DNA from: Rhodoferax sp.
Lineage (GTDB): Bacteria; Pseudomonadota; Gammaproteobacteria; Burkholderiales; Burkholderiaceae_C
Assembly (NCBI RefSeq): GCF_028689295.1
Contig: NZ_JAQTWL010000016.1
Coordinates: 1 to 64,000, forward strand
Direction: 5' to 3'
Length of the DNA stretch: 64,000 bases
In this document: piece after piece, positions 36,825 through 44,929 of the stretch
Layout of the letters: each line of letters opens with the position of its first letter
Position numbering within the stretch: the stretch's first letter is position 1
Translations under genes and position numbers: made by a program
The notes under the pieces: model-generated
Seen by the model: the letters and a program-made list of their open reading frames with translations, nothing else
Told to the model about the DNA's origin: nothing
Database searches by the model: none

Positions 36825-37307
36825 TCAAACCGGTGTCAGGGCACCAATGCGGTCCAGTTCGGCCTTGAGGCGGGCCGGATCGTACCGCAGTTGTGCCAGC
36901 GGCAGCGCCAGAAAGGCCTCGATGCGTGTGCGCAGCGTGCGGTAGGTGGTCATGAAGGCGGCGTCGATCTCGGCATCGGTGCCGGTGGCGTGCGCCGGGT
37001 CTTCCACGCCCCAATGGGAGCGCAGCACCGGACCCAGGTAAGCGGGGCAGGTCTCTCCGGCAGCGTTGGCGCACACCGTGACCACGATGTCGGGCGTCTG
37101 CGGCAAGTTGTCCCAGGATTTGCTGTGGTAGCCCGTCGTGGCAATACCCTCGCGCGCCAGCAAGGCCAGCGAGCGTGGATGCACCGTGCCGCTGGGCTGG
37201 CTGCCCGCGCTCATGGCGTGCCAGCCCTTTGGGGCCAGGTGGTTGAAAGTGGCTTCGGCCAGGATCGAGCGGCAGGAGTTGCCCGTACACAAGAAGAGAA
37301 TGTTCAT
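36825..37307 (-). CDS. arsC: arsenate reductase, low-molecular-weight phosphatase type
   Basis: The 160-residue enzyme reduces arsenate to arsenite for export. The N-terminus MNILFLCTGNSCRS holds the CX5R phosphatase loop. Further cysteines appear in VTVCANAAGETCP, matching the thioredoxin-coupled relay of this type, and HWGVEDPA is typical. The ATG at 37307 is set by this N-terminal motif. A 94-base gap separates it from acr3. Confidence 0.94.
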   Translation of the reverse strand: MNILFLCTGNSCRSILAEATFNHLAPKGWHAMSAGSQPSGTVHPRSLALLAREGIATTGYHSKSWDNLPQTPDIVVTVCANAAGETCPAYLGPVLRSHWGVEDPAHATGTDAEIDAAFMTTYRTLRTRIEAFLALPLAQLRYDPARLKAELDRIGALTPV

Positions 37308-37339
37308 GGTTTGGGAAGATGAGAAGGCGTGGACAAGGT

Positions 37340-37681
37340 TCAGGAACAGACAGGTTCCAGACAGATTTCGGCGCACTGCTCGGGGTGGCCAGCGCAGCAC
37401 TCGGCGGTCAAATACACAATCAGTTGCTGCATCAGCGCGAGGTTGGCGCGGTAGCGCTGGAAGCGACCCTCCTGCACCACCGACACCAGTTGCGCGTGCG
37501 CCAGGGCCTTCAGGTGAAACGACAAATTGGTCGGCGGCACGTCCAGTGCGCTGCCAATTTCACCGGCCACCAGGCCTTGCGGCCCGGCTTTGACCAAAAG
37601 CCGGTAAATATCCAGGCGAACGCCCGAGGCGAGCGATTCAAAAACGGTGGTAGCTATCAGTTTATCCATGAATTTAATCAT
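37340..37681 (-). CDS. arsR: ArsR-family arsenite-responsive repressor
   Basis: The 113-residue winged-helix repressor has ASGVRLDIYRLLV, VPPTNLSFHLKALAHAQLV as the DNA-recognition helix region and RFQRYRANL as the wing. It lacks the ELCVC site of classic ArsR in the recognition helix; instead five cysteines cluster at the C-terminus (95, 96, 103, 107, 112), a probable arsenite sensor. Start may be ATG at 37681 or 37669. A palindrome overlaps the first ATG. Confidence 0.92.
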   Translation of the reverse strand: MIKFMDKLIATTVFESLASGVRLDIYRLLVKAGPQGLVAGEIGSALDVPPTNLSFHLKALAHAQLVSVVQEGRFQRYRANLALMQQLIVYLTAECCAGHPEQCAEICLEPVCS

Positions 37682-37693
37682 ACAACGATGATT
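37676..37693. promoter_or_regulatory. candidate ArsR operator
   Basis: The perfect palindrome aatcat-N6-atgatt lies across the upstream arsR start codon. On the minus strand a -35-like ttgtca occurs at about 37707-37712. Its position fits autorepression, and it would favour the second ATG (37669) as the real start if transcription begins within it. Confidence 0.5.
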
Positions 37694-37771
37694 GAAATAT
37701 TGAATAAATTGACAAAAAGATTTATGCGGCAGCAGTCGCCCACCGCCGCCGTGGCCCCGCCGGCGCTGTTT

Positions 37772-38374
37772 TTAGAGCGCTTTCTCGATGGCGGCCACCA
37801 GGGCCGGGCTGTCCGGTTCGACCTTGCTGGCAAAGCTGGCCAGCACCTTGCCGTTGCGGTCGATCAGGTACTTGTGGAAGTTCCACTGGGGTGACTGGCC
37901 GGTGGCCTTGGCCAGCGCGGTATGCAGCGGATTGGCCCGGGCGCCCTTGACCACGCTTTTGGAGAACATGGGAAACTTGACGCCGTAGGTGTTGAAGCAA
38001 AAGTCGGCAATTTCCTTGCTGCTGCCGGGCTCCTGTTCACCAAAATCATTGGACGGGAAACCCAGCACCACCAACCCCTTCGCGTTGTATTTGGCATGCA
38101 GGGCCTCCAGCCCCTCGTATTGCCCGGTATAGCCGCAGAAGCTGGCGGTGTTGACCACCAGCAGCACCTTGCCCGCATACTGGCACAGGTTTTGTGGCGC
38201 TTCGTCCTGCAGCCGGTTGAAGCTGTGCTGCAGGATGGCCGGACAGGCCATGGGCGTTGCGGCGCCGGTCTGCGCCATGGCAGCAGGCGCACCCAGTAGC
38301 AACACTGTGCCTGCCACACCTGACAGAGCTGCCAAACAAACGCTACGGCGACGGATCATGCTTGAAAAAATCAT
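37772..38374 (-). CDS. secreted glutathione-peroxidase-like protein
   Basis: The 200-residue protein has a signal peptide (core LAALSGVAGTVLLLGAPAAMA) and a cysteine-type glutathione peroxidase domain: VVNTASFCGYTGQYEGLE with the peroxidatic Cys, GFPSNDFGEQEPG and WNFHKYLID. It probably reduces peroxides in the periplasm with thioredoxin-like partners. It lies just upstream of arsR on the same strand but is separated by the arsR operator, so it is probably a separate unit. Confidence 0.9.
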   Translation of the reverse strand: MIFSSMIRRRSVCLAALSGVAGTVLLLGAPAAMAQTGAATPMACPAILQHSFNRLQDEAPQNLCQYAGKVLLVVNTASFCGYTGQYEGLEALHAKYNAKGLVVLGFPSNDFGEQEPGSSKEIADFCFNTYGVKFPMFSKSVVKGARANPLHTALAKATGQSPQWNFHKYLIDRNGKVLASFASKVEPDSPALVAAIEKAL

Positions 38375-38409
38375 CGGTTAGCCCCTGGTTGAATAATCGA
38401 TTTCTGAGT

Positions 38410-39858
38410 TTACGGTTTTGTCGATAGGTCCGCCGAGGGTGCTGCCAATGGCAGTCGCACGGTGGCATCGAGCCCGTCGATGCGACCCTGGACCACCCGG
38501 TTGACCAGTTCGATCTGCCCGCCCAGCGTATGGGTAATCTCCAGGCAAATGGCCAGCCCCAAGCCACTGCCGCTGTGTGCCTGGCCGGCTGAGAACGGCT
38601 GGAACAGGCGCTTGCGCAGTTCCTCGCTGATGCCCGGTCCGCTGTCGCTGATCACCAGCGCGGCGTGGCTGGCATCGCACAGCAGGCGCAGCTGCAGCTT
38701 GCCGTGCTCGGGGCTGTAGCGAATGGCGTTGTGCAGCAGGTTGCGCGACAGCTCGCGCAGCATCCAGGCGTGGGTTTGAATGGGCGCGGTTTGGGTGTCG
38801 ATGTCAAAATCCAGCGCCTTGTCGGCGATCAGGGGGGCCAGATCGAGCGCCACTTCACGCAAGATAATGGCCCAGTCCATCGATTCCGTGGCCTTTTCCT
38901 GCGCCAGTTGCGCCACTTTGGCCAGCGCCAGCATCTGGTTGGCCAATTGGGTGGCGCGCTCCACCGTGTGGCTGATTTCCGTCAAACCCTGCCTGGCATC
39001 CACGTCGCCACGCAGGGCCGACTGCACCTGCACCTTGAGCACCGCCAGCGGCGTGCGCAACTGGTGGGCGGTGTCGCGCACAAAGCGCTTCTGGTTGTCC
39101 AGCAGGTGGTGCAGCCGGCGCATGGTGGTGTTGGTGGCATCGAGCAGCGGGCGCAATTCAACCGGTGTATCGTCCAGCGCCAGCGGTGTCAGGTCATCCA
39201 CGCGGCGCTGCTGCAGCTGCAGGCTCAGGCGGCGCACGGGCCGCGTGGCGCGCTGCACCACCACAAACACCACCAGCGCGATCACCGAAGCCAGCGCCAG
39301 CTGCCGCCACAGGGTGTCCAGCAGAATTTGCCGGGCCAGCGCGCGGCGCAGTTCCAGCGTTTCGGCCACTTGCACCACCGCCATGCTGCGCGCGCGTTTG
39401 ATGGCCACCGGCTGCAGCAGCACGGCCACGCGCACGGCATCACCGCGGTACACATCGTCGTAAAAATCGACCAGCGCGGCATAGGGTCCCAGCGCGGGCA
39501 ATTGGCCGCGCCACAGCGCCAGGTCTTCATAGCCGTCGATCAGCGCGCCACGGGTGTCCGAGATCCGGTAGATCATGCGGCTGCGGTTGTCGGCCTCGAA
39601 CACTTCCAGCGCGGCGTAGGGCACCAGAGCGTGCAGCGTTGCCGACTCGGCCTCGCCGTCGGCCTGGATGTGCTCGCCAATTGCCTTGGCCGAGGCCAGC
39701 AGGGTGCGGTCGTAGGCGGTATTGACGGCGGCCAGGGCCTGGCGGTAGATCACCACCGAATCCACCAGAATGAACAGCACCACGGGTAGCAAAATGCCCA
39801 GCATCAGGTAGCTGCGCAGGGATAAATGGCGGAAGTAAGTGCGAATGGATGCGCTCAT
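38410..39858 (-). CDS. tctE: sensor histidine kinase, TctE type
   Basis: The 482-residue kinase has a first membrane helix (about 15-37), a periplasmic sensor domain (40-180), a second helix (about 183-202), HisKA with phospho-acceptor His265 in RDTAHQLRTPLA, and an ATPase domain with NLLHNAIRYS, DSGPGIS and GSGLGLAI. Family members sense tricarboxylates and control tctCBA, which lies beyond the next two genes. The ATG overlaps the regulator's stop as ATGA. Confidence 0.9.
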   Translation of the reverse strand: MSASIRTYFRHLSLRSYLMLGILLPVVLFILVDSVVIYRQALAAVNTAYDRTLLASAKAIGEHIQADGEAESATLHALVPYAALEVFEADNRSRMIYRISDTRGALIDGYEDLALWRGQLPALGPYAALVDFYDDVYRGDAVRVAVLLQPVAIKRARSMAVVQVAETLELRRALARQILLDTLWRQLALASVIALVVFVVVQRATRPVRRLSLQLQQRRVDDLTPLALDDTPVELRPLLDATNTTMRRLHHLLDNQKRFVRDTAHQLRTPLAVLKVQVQSALRGDVDARQGLTEISHTVERATQLANQMLALAKVAQLAQEKATESMDWAIILREVALDLAPLIADKALDFDIDTQTAPIQTHAWMLRELSRNLLHNAIRYSPEHGKLQLRLLCDASHAALVISDSGPGISEELRKRLFQPFSAGQAHSGSGLGLAICLEITHTLGGQIELVNRVVQGRIDGLDATVRLPLAAPSADLSTKP

Positions 39859-40550
39859 GCTTGCGTACGGCCGGATTCAAGTTTCAGCAAATAGCCCAGG
39901 CCGCGCAGTGTGGTCAGGGTGGCGCCAGTGCCCTGGAGTTTCTTGCGCAGGCGGTAGGCCACCACCTCGATGGCTTCGAACTGCACCTCGGCCTGGCCCG
40001 GGAAAACCAGTTCGAACAGCCGCTCCTTGGTGACGGCCTGGCCCGCGCGAGCCAGCAGGGCGCGCAGCATGGCGAGCTCGCGGCTGCTCAGGTCGAGCAC
40101 CTGGCCGGCGTGGTGGATGGCTTTGCTTTCCGGGTCGTAGCGCAGCCCGGCTGATTCATTTTGACTGGCGCCCGAAGTGTCGTGAAGTTCCGGGTGACGG
40201 CGCAGCAGGGCGCGCACGCGGGCTTCGAGCTCGTCCAGATCGAAAGGCTTGGGCAGATAGTCGTCAGCCCCGGCGTTGAGGCCCTGCACCCGGTCGCCCA
40301 CGGTGCCGCGCGCCGTCAGGATCAGGACCGGCGTGGTCAGGCCCTCGTCACGCGCCTGTTGCAGCACCGCCAGGCCGTCGCGCCCGGGCAGGGTCAGGTC
40401 GAGCAGCACCACGTCGGGGTGGCTGGCACGCCAGCGTGGCAGGGCGGCGCGGCCATCCACGCACACTTCCACCTGCCAGCCGATCCGGTTCAGCGACCGG
40501 CTCAAGGCGGTGTGCAGGGCGGTGTCGTCTTCAATCAGCAGCAGCTTCAT
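39855..40550 (-). CDS. tctD: OmpR-family response regulator, TctD type
   Basis: The 231-residue regulator has a receiver domain with Asp51 as phosphorylation site (VVLLDLTLPGRDG) and Lys101, and a winged-helix DNA-binding domain (LSSRELAMLRALL, EVVAYRLRKKLQ, TLRGLGYLL). With the adjacent kinase it probably activates the nearby tctCBA transporter genes. Its start lies inside the end of the methyltransferase gene with a 20-base overlap. Confidence 0.9.
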   Translation of the reverse strand: MKLLLIEDDTALHTALSRSLNRIGWQVEVCVDGRAALPRWRASHPDVVLLDLTLPGRDGLAVLQQARDEGLTTPVLILTARGTVGDRVQGLNAGADDYLPKPFDLDELEARVRALLRRHPELHDTSGASQNESAGLRYDPESKAIHHAGQVLDLSSRELAMLRALLARAGQAVTKERLFELVFPGQAEVQFEAIEVVAYRLRKKLQGTGATLTTLRGLGYLLKLESGRTQA

Positions 40551-41790
40551 GGGCCTGGCCCGCCGCGGGGGCGGGTTTTTGCAGCGCCAGCCGCCACAGC
40601 GAGGTAACCTCCCGGGCGCGAGCCTGGTGCAATGCGTCGGTCACGTCAGCGGCCTTGGGGTGCTGGGCCCTGGCGTCGATGCGGCTCACCACGCGCAGGC
40701 CGTGTCGGGCAAAAGCGGCCAGCAAGTCGTCGCGCTTGCGCATGCCAAGCAGCTCGGCCAGGTTCGACAAAATCAGCCAACCCTCGCCGCCGGGAGCCAG
40801 GTGATCCGCCAGTCCGGTCAGGAGGCCGTTGAGCATGCGGCTGCCTTCGTCGTACACCGCGCGCTCCAGCGGCGAGCTGGGCCGCGCCGGCAGCCAGGGC
40901 GGGTTGCAGACAATCAACGAGGCCCGGCCGGGCGGGAACAAATCGGCCTGCAGCACGGTGATGTGGTCTTGCAGCCCCAGTCGCGCCACATTGTCCTGGG
41001 CGCAAATCAGGGCGCGGGGTTCATATTCGGTGGCAATCACATGGCTCACGCCGCGGCGCACCAGCACGGCCGCCAGCACGCCGGTGCCGGTGCCAATGTC
41101 AAAGGCCGTGAGGCTGCTTTGCCCCTTGGGGGGCTTGGGCAGGTGGGCCGTGGCCACCAGGCCGATGTATTCGCCACGCACCGGCGAAAAAACGCCGTAA
41201 TGCGGGTGGATGCGGTTGCCAGGTGCCTCGCCGAGCGCGGCAATTTCCACTCCCACGCGGCGCCATTCATGCGCGCTGGTGACACCCAGCAGTTCGCGCA
41301 ACGACACCACCGAGCTGCCTGCCTCCGCTTGGCCCTCGCCCCAGGCCTCGGTGCAGGCCGCGCTCACATCCGGGGCGCGGCGCAGCGCCATGTGGTAACT
41401 GGCGTCGAGCTCGACCAGCAGCATGCCCAGTGTGCGCGCGCGTTGCGCCTGCGTCTGGCGGTGCAAATTGAACGCCTCGGTAATGGGAATGGGCTGGACG
41501 GCCTTGACGCGCTTGCGTTTGGGCACTTGGTCGATGCGCCGGGCGATGGCTTGCAGCAGCAGGCGGGCGTTTTGAAAGTCGCCGCGCCATAGCAGCCCGG
41601 TGCCAGCGCAGGCCAGGCGGTAGGCGCTGTCGGCAGTCAAAGTGTCGTCGGCCAGCACCACGCGTTGGGGCGCCGGGCCACCGCGTTCGCTGCGCCACTG
41701 GGCCGAGCGATCCTGGTCGGCCTCAAGCCATTGAACGCGTGGCAAAAGGGCGGCCGCATCGGTGGCGGGGCTGGCTGGGTGGTGGGGCAT
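40531..41790 (-). CDS. class I SAM-dependent methyltransferase
   Basis: The 419-residue protein has a Rossmann methyltransferase domain in the C-terminal half with motif I DIGTGTGVLAAVL and motif IV NPPWLPA, as in N-methyltransferases acting on glutamine, adenine or guanine. The N-terminal 200 residues are less familiar (LACAGTGLLWRGDFQNARLLL, KRKRVKAVQPIPITEAFNLHRQ). I chose ATG at 41790; a TTG at 41838 gives an extension without visible support. It overlaps tctD, so it probably heads that operon. The substrate is not evident. Confidence 0.82.
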   Translation of the reverse strand: MPHHPASPATDAAALLPRVQWLEADQDRSAQWRSERGGPAPQRVVLADDTLTADSAYRLACAGTGLLWRGDFQNARLLLQAIARRIDQVPKRKRVKAVQPIPITEAFNLHRQTQAQRARTLGMLLVELDASYHMALRRAPDVSAACTEAWGEGQAEAGSSVVSLRELLGVTSAHEWRRVGVEIAALGEAPGNRIHPHYGVFSPVRGEYIGLVATAHLPKPPKGQSSLTAFDIGTGTGVLAAVLVRRGVSHVIATEYEPRALICAQDNVARLGLQDHITVLQADLFPPGRASLIVCNPPWLPARPSSPLERAVYDEGSRMLNGLLTGLADHLAPGGEGWLILSNLAELLGMRKRDDLLAAFARHGLRVVSRIDARAQHPKAADVTDALHQARAREVTSLWRLALQKPAPAAGQAHEAAAD

Positions 41791-41864
41791 GAAAGCAGTC
41801 TGGAGTGGAATAGCAAGGGTTGTAACAGATTGGGCCAACAGTGGTCGCGTTGGTATTTTCCCTA

Positions 41865-41888
41865 GGTTGTCCGGACAGCCGTTTGACA
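41865..41888 (+). promoter_or_regulatory. candidate activator site and -35 element of tctCBA
   Basis: A near-perfect 16-base palindrome ggttgtccggacagcc (41865-41880) ends two bases before ttgaca (41883-41888), a consensus -35. No good -10 follows at 16-18 bases, which fits a promoter that needs an activator. TctD is the obvious candidate, but OmpR-type proteins often use direct repeats, so another regulator is possible. Confidence 0.4.
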
Positions 41889-41936
41889 GCTTGGGCCTGC
41901 ATCATCACAGGGTCATCAACACCTAAGGAGACTTCG

Positions 41937-42896
41937 ATGCGTCGTGATACTTTTCTGAAATCCATGGCTGCGCTGGCCGTCAGCGGCGGTCTGCCGCTAT
42001 CGGCCTTTGCCGCCACCAACGTCAAAATGATGATTCCAGCCAACCCGGGCGGTGGCTGGGACGGCACCGGCCGGGCCCTGGGCAAGGCCCTGATGGACGC
42101 CAAGGTGGCCGACACCGTGACCTACGAAAACAAGGGCGGCGCTGCCGGCGCCCTGGGCTTGGCGCAGTTTGTCAACGCCAGCAAGGGCGACCCCAACGCC
42201 CTGATGGTGATGGGCGCGGTCATGCTGGGCGGCATCATCACCGGCAAACCGCCGGTCTCCATCACGGCGGCCACACCGATTGCGCGCCTGACCAGCGAGT
42301 ACAACGTGTTTGTGCTGCCGGCCAATTCACCGTTCAAGACCATGGCCGATGTGGTGGCCCAGCTCAAGAAAGACCCGGGCAGCGTCAAGTGGGGCGGCGG
42401 TTCGCGCGGCTCCACCGAGCACATTGCCGCGGCCATGATTGCGCGCGCCGTGGGGGTCGATGCCGCCAAGATCAACTACGTGGCTTTCCGGGGCGGCGGT
42501 GAGGCCACGGCAGCCATTCTGGGCGGCAATGTGACCATTGGCGGCAGCGGCTACAGCGAGTTTTCCGAGTACATCAAGGCCGGCAAGATGAAGCCGATCG
42601 GTGTCACCTCTGCGGCGCGCCTCAAGGGTATCGACATTCCCACGCTCAAGGAGCAGGGCATCGACGTGGAAATCGGCAACTGGCGCGGGGTCTATGGCGC
42701 CCCTGGCATCACCCCGGCGCAGCGCAAGGCGTTGACCGACATGGTGGTCAAGGCCACCCAGTCCAAAGCCTGGAAGGAAGCCCTGGAAAAGAACAACTGG
42801 ACGCCCGCCCTGCTCAGCGGCGACGCATTCGAGCAGTTTGTCGACAATGACTTTGCCTCGCTGCGCGCGACCATGGTCAAGTCCGGCATGATCTGA
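41937..42896 (+). CDS. tctC: tricarboxylate-binding protein TctC
   Basis: TctC is the periplasmic binding component of a tripartite tricarboxylate transporter. The 319-residue protein has a signal peptide ending in SAFAA, then VKMMIPANPGGGWDGTGRALGKAL, NKGGAAGALGLAQF, and VKWGGGSRGSTEHIAAA, all typical. aaggag lies six bases before the ATG at 41937. It is first of the tctC-tctB-tctA operon. Citrate or a related acid is the likely ligand. Confidence 0.94.
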   Translation: MRRDTFLKSMAALAVSGGLPLSAFAATNVKMMIPANPGGGWDGTGRALGKALMDAKVADTVTYENKGGAAGALGLAQFVNASKGDPNALMVMGAVMLGGIITGKPPVSITAATPIARLTSEYNVFVLPANSPFKTMADVVAQLKKDPGSVKWGGGSRGSTEHIAAAMIARAVGVDAAKINYVAFRGGGEATAAILGGNVTIGGSGYSEFSEYIKAGKMKPIGVTSAARLKGIDIPTLKEQGIDVEIGNWRGVYGAPGITPAQRKALTDMVVKATQSKAWKEALEKNNWTPALLSGDAFEQFVDNDFASLRATMVKSGMI

Positions 42897-42916
42897 CCGC
42901 CAGCAGGAGCACACCC

Positions 42917-43435
42917 ATGCGACAGCACGCCCCGGCCACCCACTCACCGTTTTTGCAAGCCTTGGTGGGTATCGGCGTGCTGCTGCTGGCCTTGGGGCTG
43001 GGCGTGGGTGCGCTGTTCATTCCATCCAACGCGGGTTATGCCGGCGTTGGACCCAATTTTTTACCCTGGGTCGTTGCAATCGCTCTGGGTTTGTGCGGTA
43101 TCGCGCTGGTTCGCAAGGCGATCCGGGGCGGCTTTCTCCACATGGAGGAGCATGGCGGCGAACGACCCTATTGGGCGGGTTTTGCCTGGATGACGGCAGG
43201 CATGTTGCTCAATGCCGCGCTGATCACCCGCATTGGTTTCATTTTGAGTTGCGCGCTGTGCTTTGTGCTGGCCGCGCGCGGCCTGCGCAACGCGCAAGCC
43301 AGCACCGGCTCGGGGCTCAGGAGCTGGCTCACCGATGGGGTGGTGGCCCTGCTGATCGCCGCGCCGGTGTACTGGATGTTCACCAAGTTCCTGGGCATCA
43401 ACCTGCCTGGCTTGACTGAAAGCGGGTGGTTGTAA
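42917..43435 (+). CDS. tctB: tripartite tricarboxylate transporter small membrane subunit TctB
   Basis: The 172-residue inner-membrane protein has four hydrophobic helices, with the glycine-rich first helix region GIGVLLLALGLGVGALF and the conserved GPNFLPWVVAIAL. TctB pairs with TctA to form the membrane complex. agcaggag precedes the ATG. Its stop TAA overlaps the tctA start by one base. Confidence 0.9.
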   Translation: MRQHAPATHSPFLQALVGIGVLLLALGLGVGALFIPSNAGYAGVGPNFLPWVVAIALGLCGIALVRKAIRGGFLHMEEHGGERPYWAGFAWMTAGMLLNAALITRIGFILSCALCFVLAARGLRNAQASTGSGLRSWLTDGVVALLIAAPVYWMFTKFLGINLPGLTESGWL

Positions 43436-44928
43436 TGGACCTGATGGAAACCTGGAACCTTCTGCTGCAAGGCTTCGCCACGGCGGGCACGCCGGTCAAT
43501 CTGCTTTGGGCACTGGTGGGCTGCGCACTGGGTACTGCGGTCGGGGTGTTGCCGGGCATTGGCCCGGCCACGGCTGTGGCCATGCTGTTGCCGATCACCA
43601 CGCAAGTGGAAGCCACCGCGTCGATGATCTTTTTTGCCGGCATCTATTACGGCGCCATGTACGGCGGCTCCACCACCTCGATTTTGCTCAACACGCCGGG
43701 CGAGACCGCCACCATGGTGACCGCCATGGAAGGCAACAAAATGGCCAAAAGCGGTCGTGCTGGTGCCGCGCTGGCCACTTCGGCCATTGGTTCCTTTGTG
43801 GCTGGCACCATTGCCACGGTGATCGTCACGCTGTTTGCCCCGGTGGTGGCCGACTTTGCCGTCAAACTCGGGCCGCCTGAATACTTCATGCTGATGCTGC
43901 TGGCCTTTACAACCGTGAGCGCGGTGCTGGGGCAGAGCACGGTGCGCGGCCTGACCGCCCTGTTTGTCGGCCTGGCCGCTGGCCTGGTGGGCATGGACCA
44001 GATCACCGGCCAGGTGCGCTACACCGCCGGCGTGCCCGAGTTTTTGGATGGCATCGAGATCGTGCTGGTGGCGGTGGGCCTGTTTGCCGTGGCCGAAGCC
44101 ATGCACGCCGTGCTGTTCGAGGGCAAGACGGTGGAAACCGAAAACCGCATGAGCCGCGTCACCATGTCGCTGAAGGACTGGCGCCGCTCCCTTCCTGCCT
44201 GGCTGCGCGGCACGGCCATTGGCGCGCCGTTTGGCTGTATTCCCGCGGGCGGCACCGAGATACCCACGTTTTTGAGTTATGCGCTGGAGAAAAAGCTCGC
44301 CAAGGGCGAAAACCAGGCCGAATTCGGCACTAAGGGTGCCATTGAAGGCGTGGCCGGGCCGGAAGCGGCCAACAACGCCACGGTGACCGCGGCATTGATT
44401 CCCTTGCTGACCCTGGGCATTCCCACCTCGAACACCACCGCCATCATCCTGGGCGCGTTCCAGAACTACGGCATCCAGCCCGGACCGCAGTTGTTTACCT
44501 CCGCCTCCGCCCTGGTGTGGGCGCTGATTGCCTCGCTCTACATTGGCAACGTGATGCTACTGGTGCTCAACCTGCCCATGATCGGTCTGTGGGTGAAACT
44601 GCTCAAGGTGCCCAAGCCGCAGTTGTATGCCGGCATCCTGATTTTTGCCACGGTCGGCGCCTACGGCATGCGGCAAAGCGCGTTCGACCTGTTTTTGCTC
44701 TATGCCATCGGCCTGGTCGGGCTGGTGATGCGGCGCTTTAACTTTCCCACCGCGCCGGTGCTGGTGGGCATGATTCTGGGGCCGCTGGCAGAAGCGCAGA
44801 TGCGCAACGCCATCTCGATTGGCGAGGGCAGCCCGATGATTTTCCTGCAACGCCCGATGTCGCTGGGTCTGCTGGTGGTGATCGTGCTGATTTTGGTGCT
44901 GCCGCGCTTGCTGAAAAGGCGGGCTTGA
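43435..44928 (+). CDS. tctA: tripartite tricarboxylate transporter large membrane subunit TctA
   Basis: The 497-residue protein forms the transport pore, with about eleven or twelve helices and family signatures [37 protein letters not shown], and the matching second-half motif [21 protein letters not shown]. The ATG at 43435 overlaps the tctB stop, which decides the start. The gene ends one base before the stop codon of the convergent hybrid kinase gene. Confidence 0.95.
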   Translation: MDLMETWNLLLQGFATAGTPVNLLWALVGCALGTAVGVLPGIGPATAVAMLLPITTQVEATASMIFFAGIYYGAMYGGSTTSILLNTPGETATMVTAMEGNKMAKSGRAGAALATSAIGSFVAGTIATVIVTLFAPVVADFAVKLGPPEYFMLMLLAFTTVSAVLGQSTVRGLTALFVGLAAGLVGMDQITGQVRYTAGVPEFLDGIEIVLVAVGLFAVAEAMHAVLFEGKTVETENRMSRVTMSLKDWRRSLPAWLRGTAIGAPFGCIPAGGTEIPTFLSYALEKKLAKGENQAEFGTKGAIEGVAGPEAANNATVTAALIPLLTLGIPTSNTTAIILGAFQNYGIQPGPQLFTSASALVWALIASLYIGNVMLLVLNLPMIGLWVKLLKVPKPQLYAGILIFATVGAYGMRQSAFDLFLLYAIGLVGLVMRRFNFPTAPVLVGMILGPLAEAQMRNAISIGEGSPMIFLQRPMSLGLLVVIVLILVLPRLLKRRA

Positions 44929-44929
44929 G

